The notes under the pieces: generated by a model | Told to the model about the DNA's origin: nothing | Database searches by the model: none | The model's input: only the letters and a program-made list of their open reading frames with translations | Translations under genes and position numbers: made by a program | Assembly (NCBI RefSeq): GCF_949628215.1 | Contig: NC_134281.1 | Location: forward strand, 38,424,512 to 38,488,511 | Source: Phalacrocorax aristotelis | Taxonomy: Eukaryota > Chordata > Aves > Suliformes > Phalacrocoracidae | Direction of reading: 5' to 3' | Length of the DNA stretch: 64,000 bases | Shown here: positions 59,649-64,000 of the stretch, one piece after another | Position numbering within the stretch: the stretch's first letter is position 1 | Layout of the letters: each line of letters opens with the position of its first letter

Positions 59649-59787
59649 ATGGGGGATGCCGCAGACGCCAAGGAGATGAGGAAGACTTTCATTGTTCCTG
59701 CCATCAAGCCCTTTGACCATTATGATTTCTCCCGAGCGAAAATCGCCTGTAATCTCTCCTGGCTGGTGGCCAAGGCCTTTGGGACAG
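59649..59787 (+). CDS. CAMSAP2: CAMSAP2, calmodulin-regulated spectrin-associated protein 2: first coding exon only
   Basis: CAMSAP2 binds and stabilises growing microtubule minus ends through a C-terminal CKK domain and organises non-centrosomal microtubules in neurons and epithelia. Only the first 46 codons are here: MGDAADAKEMRKTFIVPAIK then FDHYDFSRAKIACNLSWLVA, the very conserved CAMSAP2 N-terminus that leads into the calponin-homology region. The ATG has a good context (A at -3, G at +4). The exon ends ACAG|GTAGGT, leaving one base of the next codon. No later CAMSAP2 exon is recognisable up to 64 kb, so intron 1 is longer than 4.2 kb. The protein is about 1,450-1,500 residues in other vertebrates. 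Confidence 0.95.
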
Positions 59788-60425
59788 GTAGGTGGCGTCT
59801 TCTTCTTCCCTTTCTTTGATGCTGGTTCCTGCTCGGTTGCTTCGCTCGGGAGGACATGCGAGCCCTTCCCTGAGGAGCCGGGAACGGGGGGTGGGAGGTG
59901 CGTAGGGAATGGTTTTGGACTGCTCCCTCATCTTGAGGTTCCCTTACACCTTGTGGGTTTTTTTTTTTGTTTGTTTCTCTTTTGTTTTTCTTCAATTACC
60001 TATAATCTTTCTGTAGTAGTACCACCGTTTCTATTAGCGAGTCATTTTTCTGTATTTGAGCTAATACAGTTCTATTTTGGGAATCGAACTCCGTAAATTA
60101 TGTTTTATTTATTCCCCAGGTCACACTTCTAGAATGCAAAAAACCACCAGCAATCCATGTTTGTCTGTTGTCTCAAATTTTCCCAACATGGTTTAAGAGC
60201 TGAACTGGGGGTTAGCAGTGAAAATGGATCTGTGCTGTTAGTTTTGACATGTGTGACGGTAGCCCGTAGCCATTTGAGTGGTTAAGCAGTAAGAAGGCTT
60301 TCAGGAAAAAGAGGGTTTAATGCCAGGTTTTGGCCTGCACAATACTGAAGGCTCTCCTTGTCTGTAAGCGTAAATGGCATTGATTGTAATGCCTCCAAAA
60401 GGCATTACTGCTGTCTTTGAAAACC

Positions 60426-60494
60426 TGGGCCTTGAGAAATACCAGACCTATTCTATGCCTGAAACGTTGTTGGGCCTTGAGGAATACCAGACTT
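60426..60494. repeat. Imperfect tandem duplication, period 45 bp
   Basis: TGGGCCTTGAGAAATACCAG at 60426 recurs as TGGGCCTTGAGGAATACCAG at 60471. Confidence 0.7.
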
Positions 60495-63133
60495 AAAGGT
60501 CTTCTAAGGGAAGCATTTTGAAAATTTACCAAGCTGTGGGGTTTTTTTGGTGTGTTGTAGTTTTTTGTTGTTGTTGGTTTGTTTGGTTTTTGTTTTGTTT
60601 TAATATAGCTATATATGAATCACTTAATCTTCTGTGGATTAAAAATAGTGTTTTTCTTTGAAAGGTGATTTAGATATTAGCGATCAGTATTTTTGTCCCT
60701 GTTCTTTGTAGAATAATAGGAAAAGGTTCCTCCTGGAATTTTGCACCTTTTGCATTTAGGGCCAGAGCAATGTTATGTATTTGAACAGGGTTAAAGGTGT
60801 ATCTTTATGATGCCCCTGGGAACTAATGGTAATTGACATACTGCTTCCAAAAAGCTGCATTCAAAGTGGTTCAACCTACTGAAATTTCAGTAAGGTCAGT
60901 AGCTACTGAAACACAGTATGTGTTCCTCACTTTAGAAAGAGAATAGATCACAATACTATTTCCATATAAAGATTTGCCGATAAACTCTGCTTACTCACCT
61001 TTGTGAAACCTGGGCAAGTACGTAATATTTTTATATATGGCTTTATCAGCTATGCAGACACAAGAAGTGAAATAGTGGTAGTGAAAATTCTTGGAAGTAC
61101 TTGATTCAACATTTTCAGAGGTCACTATCTTTTTAGGTAGCTTAGTTCTATAGGCTCTACTTGTGGGATTTTGGGTGTACAGTGCTTGTGCAATTATATA
61201 ACCCAGGATTCTAACCTGGAAACCTTTTTCTACTGGAGTTTGACAAATTCCCAGCCTGTGGTTGAAATGTGTTGGTTTATATTGGTTGAGTTTGTTAGAT
61301 GTGCAGAGCAACTTGCAGGGCACTTTTCTGCTACTTTTCTACAGAAAGCGTGATCCAAACCGAATTCCTTTACACTTTCCCTTCATTACTGTGTTTGTTC
61401 TGAGATGCACAAATGAAGCATGCGTAGAGAAGATAATAGCTCTATCTGCCCTCTAAATATTGCCTTAATGTAATGGTATGAAGAGAGGTAACCGTACACA
61501 ATTGTAGTGTTTCTGATCTTGCATTTCTTCCACTAGGTTAATATCGCTAGTAGCTTCAAAGAAGAGTTTGTGGCTGAAGTAGGGAAAAACAATATACAGG
61601 ACTTGCATGTCTGCAATACAAACACTTCCTTTATACTTAGAGTGAAACAGAAGAATTGACCTTCACCTTTCCCAAGAAGGAAGGAAGTTTGGATTTGTTA
61701 AATTATTTGTTTTAGTTCTTTGGAGTAGATCACAACCTCTGTCATGTCTTCTACCTATTGCTATATGCATTTGTACCAAGGAATTACAAAGGATGATTAG
61801 TGTCTTTATGGATGCCACATTTTATTTCTTTTTTTTTTTATCCCTGAAATATTGGAATTCCTTAAGTGGGTAGGGGAAGTGAATGATTTTTCCCCACCCT
61901 CTCTGAAATAAATCAGTGCCATTCATTTTGATTAATGAAAAGTGTAAGTTTGTTGCAATCATATATCCATTGAAGAAATCTAAATATATATCAAATGGGC
62001 ATGTATTTCGCATACCTAAAAGCATATTTTAATGCAATCAAAATTGTGAATACAGCTTGGCTAGGTGTTGTGAAGAGAATTCTCTCTTGAAAAGAGACTT
62101 TCAAATAGGTAACGTATTAACACTTAGTAGTGGCTTTTGGTGTTTGATGATTGATATCTGCATCCAAAACCTGAGAGACCAATTGTATATTGCTGTTGCC
62201 CTCGGTGAAGCTGCAAGAATAGAGTCTGGCCCACAACATGAGCAAGTCAGAGTAACTTGTCTTATTAGTAAGGTGTCTTATGAGAATAAAAGTATACTAA
62301 CAGTCATGTTGAAGGCATCTTGTATGAAGGATTTTTTTAAGAATTACTAATTGAAGACAGCATTCATATTTAAGTGTTGAGGGAGCGTAGGATTTTGTGC
62401 CTTGATGTTTTGCTGCAAGAAAATATATCAGTGTTAGGTCAGGTTAAATGTTTTGTAATAACCAAATGATTTAAGTGACACAACTTACAGTAACTGAGAG
62501 GGGGGAAAAATTGGCAAAAAGTGTGAAGTATGAAAGTGAGAATTTTTGACTTTAGAAATTAGTATTATATGCCTAGTCTTAAAAGTGTAATGGCACCTAC
62601 TTCATAGGAATAATTTTAAAAAGGTCTTGATGTTGTGTTATTCTCTGTCTTTTTATTTTTAAAACAACAGAAGTAGATTTCATTATTTTGAAGTGTGAAG
62701 TTTCTGTCTTCTCACTCTACTATAGTCATAGAAAACATGGCTGAAAAAATTGTTATCAATCTGCCATCCTAAAGACAGGCTGTGCTAAATAGACATTGTT
62801 CCTGACAGATGTTTGTTTAGCTGTTTTTTGAAAATCTGTAATTATAAAGATTCCATGGTATGTCTGCTAGTCAGTTTGGATCCTTATTTATCTCTAGATG
62901 TTAGAACAGCATAATAATCTTGATGTCTTTTGCTACACTGTAAACCCATTACTTGTCCTGTTCCAGGTGGATGTGAGAATGGTGGGCACTTTACCTCTTT
63001 ATAACACCTTCCACATAATTAAAACAGTCTGTCCTCTTGCTCTGCAGTGTAGACAAAACAGACTTTTTTTTCAACCTTGTTTTTCTAAGTCAAGTTTTTT
63101 TGGACTCTGTTTTGTGTTCCCTGCCTTGCCCCG

Positions 63134-63152
63134 CCCCCCCCCCCCCCCCCCC
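63134..63152. repeat. 19-base C run
   Basis: Uninterrupted C homopolymer in CAMSAP2 intron 1; true length is uncertain. Confidence 0.8.
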
Positions 63153-64000
63153 GTATCTTTTTCTGTGGTTGGTTTTGTATTAATTCTGTACTTAAATCTA
63201 CATCTAATGGTCCAGCTAAACCCTTACCAGTACAGGGTAGATTTGAAAAATTACTTCATCTTTCCAACTTACACAGTTATTCACTAGAAGATGTTTGCCA
63301 TTTTTGCATCAGCCTAGAATTGTTGACTCATTCAGTCTGTGATTCACCGAGGCTCCATATCTTTCTCTGCAGAACTGCTGCCTACTCAGTTGTTCCCATC
63401 TTGTAATTGTACAGTTGTAGGTTCCTGCTTTGCAGCTATACTTATATAACTGCATCCTATTTTCAAACCACTTCTTCCACTTATCAAAATCATATTGGAT
63501 TATAGTTTTGTCCTCCAAAATGCTTTCAATTCCTTTGTAGCTTCAAATTGTTTCTCTAGAACCTCAGCTAGTATGAATTAAAATACTAATTCTTGAACCT
63601 TGAAGTATATGTTCTTTCCATTTGAAAGGGGACCTCTGCGTACTCTTGGAAAATTGTTTTTTAGACCGCTTTGCATCCAATTTTTAGTTACTAACTGAAG
63701 ACTACCTCTGACATGTGTGATTTTGAGAAAATTATGGGAACAATTTTAATGTCAAGTTAACTCTGTGGCTGTTCTACTATCCATACAATGCATTATCCTG
63801 CTACAGTAATAAATTTCACTGGTTTAACATGGTGGGAGGGAGTGACAGGAATAAAATTAAAAATTAAAAAAAAGCTGCACAAGCCTGAGTGCTTGTCCTA
63901 AACATTGTTGTGAGAATTTTCTGCATTCAAAATATAATAGTACATCCACCTTTTAAGGTTAAATTTGTCATTTGTAGGTGTCTGAAGCAATAGATTACAT

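Larger units (their letters stand above)
59788..64000 (+). other. CAMSAP2: CAMSAP2 intron 1 (partial)
   Basis: Begins at the GTAGGT donor and runs off the right edge. It contains a G/T-rich tract (60538-60606), an imperfect 45-bp duplication (60426-60494) and a 19-base C run (63134-63152). No second coding exon seen. Confidence 0.75.

Noticed and set aside
58329-59679. ORFs of 100-264 codons in the CAMSAP2 CpG island, one crossing the CAMSAP2 start out of frame
   Set aside because: Same GC artefact. The 264-codon frame would act as an inhibitory upstream ORF only if transcription began before 58885, which I doubt.
1-64000. Search for a novel multigene system, CRISPR array, integron or phage-like island
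   Set aside because: All coding signal is explained by three conserved vertebrate genes plus retroelements; no regularly spaced direct repeats or bacterial-type operons.

Overview
This is vertebrate, almost certainly avian, nuclear DNA. Genes are split into small GT-AG exons, promoters lie in CpG islands, and the dispersed repeats are of bird type: CR1 LINE fragments and bird-style endogenous-retrovirus LTRs. It holds part of the conserved block KIF14 - DDX59 - CAMSAP2, the same neighbours as on human chromosome 1q32. LTRs of these types suggest a neoavian bird, but the species cannot be read from the sequence. I see no bacterial operon, CRISPR array, tRNA or rRNA gene.

Layout. (1) 1-25.9 kb, minus strand: KIF14, a mitotic kinesin. 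I placed 24 coding exons by reading frame and splice sites. They join without a frame break into 1,358 codons, from the N-terminal extension through the motor, FHA domain and coiled coils into the tail; the last part of the tail lies beyond the left edge. Its CpG-island promoter (about 25.44-26.2 kb) carries a CCAAT box plus a CHR-like TTTGAA element, the usual layout of G2/M genes. (2) 27.5-37.25 kb, minus strand: DDX59, a DEAD-box RNA helicase with a HIT zinc finger. It is complete at 624 codons in seven coding exons, with a non-coding first exon in a second CpG island. (3) 37.7-58.0 kb: about 20 kb of AT-rich intergenic DNA with two clear LTRs and no gene I can support. (4) 58.1-59.65 kb: a third CpG island and the promoter of CAMSAP2 on the plus strand. 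Only its first coding exon (46 codons) is inside the window; the rest, to 64 kb, is intron 1.

How the genes relate. KIF14 and DDX59 are tandem on the minus strand, with about 1.6 kb between the DDX59 stop codon and the KIF14 promoter. DDX59 and CAMSAP2 are divergent but too far apart to share a promoter. KIF14 (cytokinesis motor) and CAMSAP2 (microtubule minus-end binder) both act on microtubules and DDX59 acts on RNA; this is conserved synteny, not a co-regulated pathway.

The points most worth a second look are small. KIF14 has Cys at two nearly invariant motor arginines. DDX59 motif II reads DEVD. The CAMSAP2 leader has an ATGTAA start-stop element that is also a perfect GTAAGT donor. The KIF14 main start is overlapped by an out-of-frame upstream ORF. 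The DDX59 stop codon overlaps an AATAAA. A 24-bp perfect palindrome lies in a KIF14 intron. I found no convincing novel multigene system.
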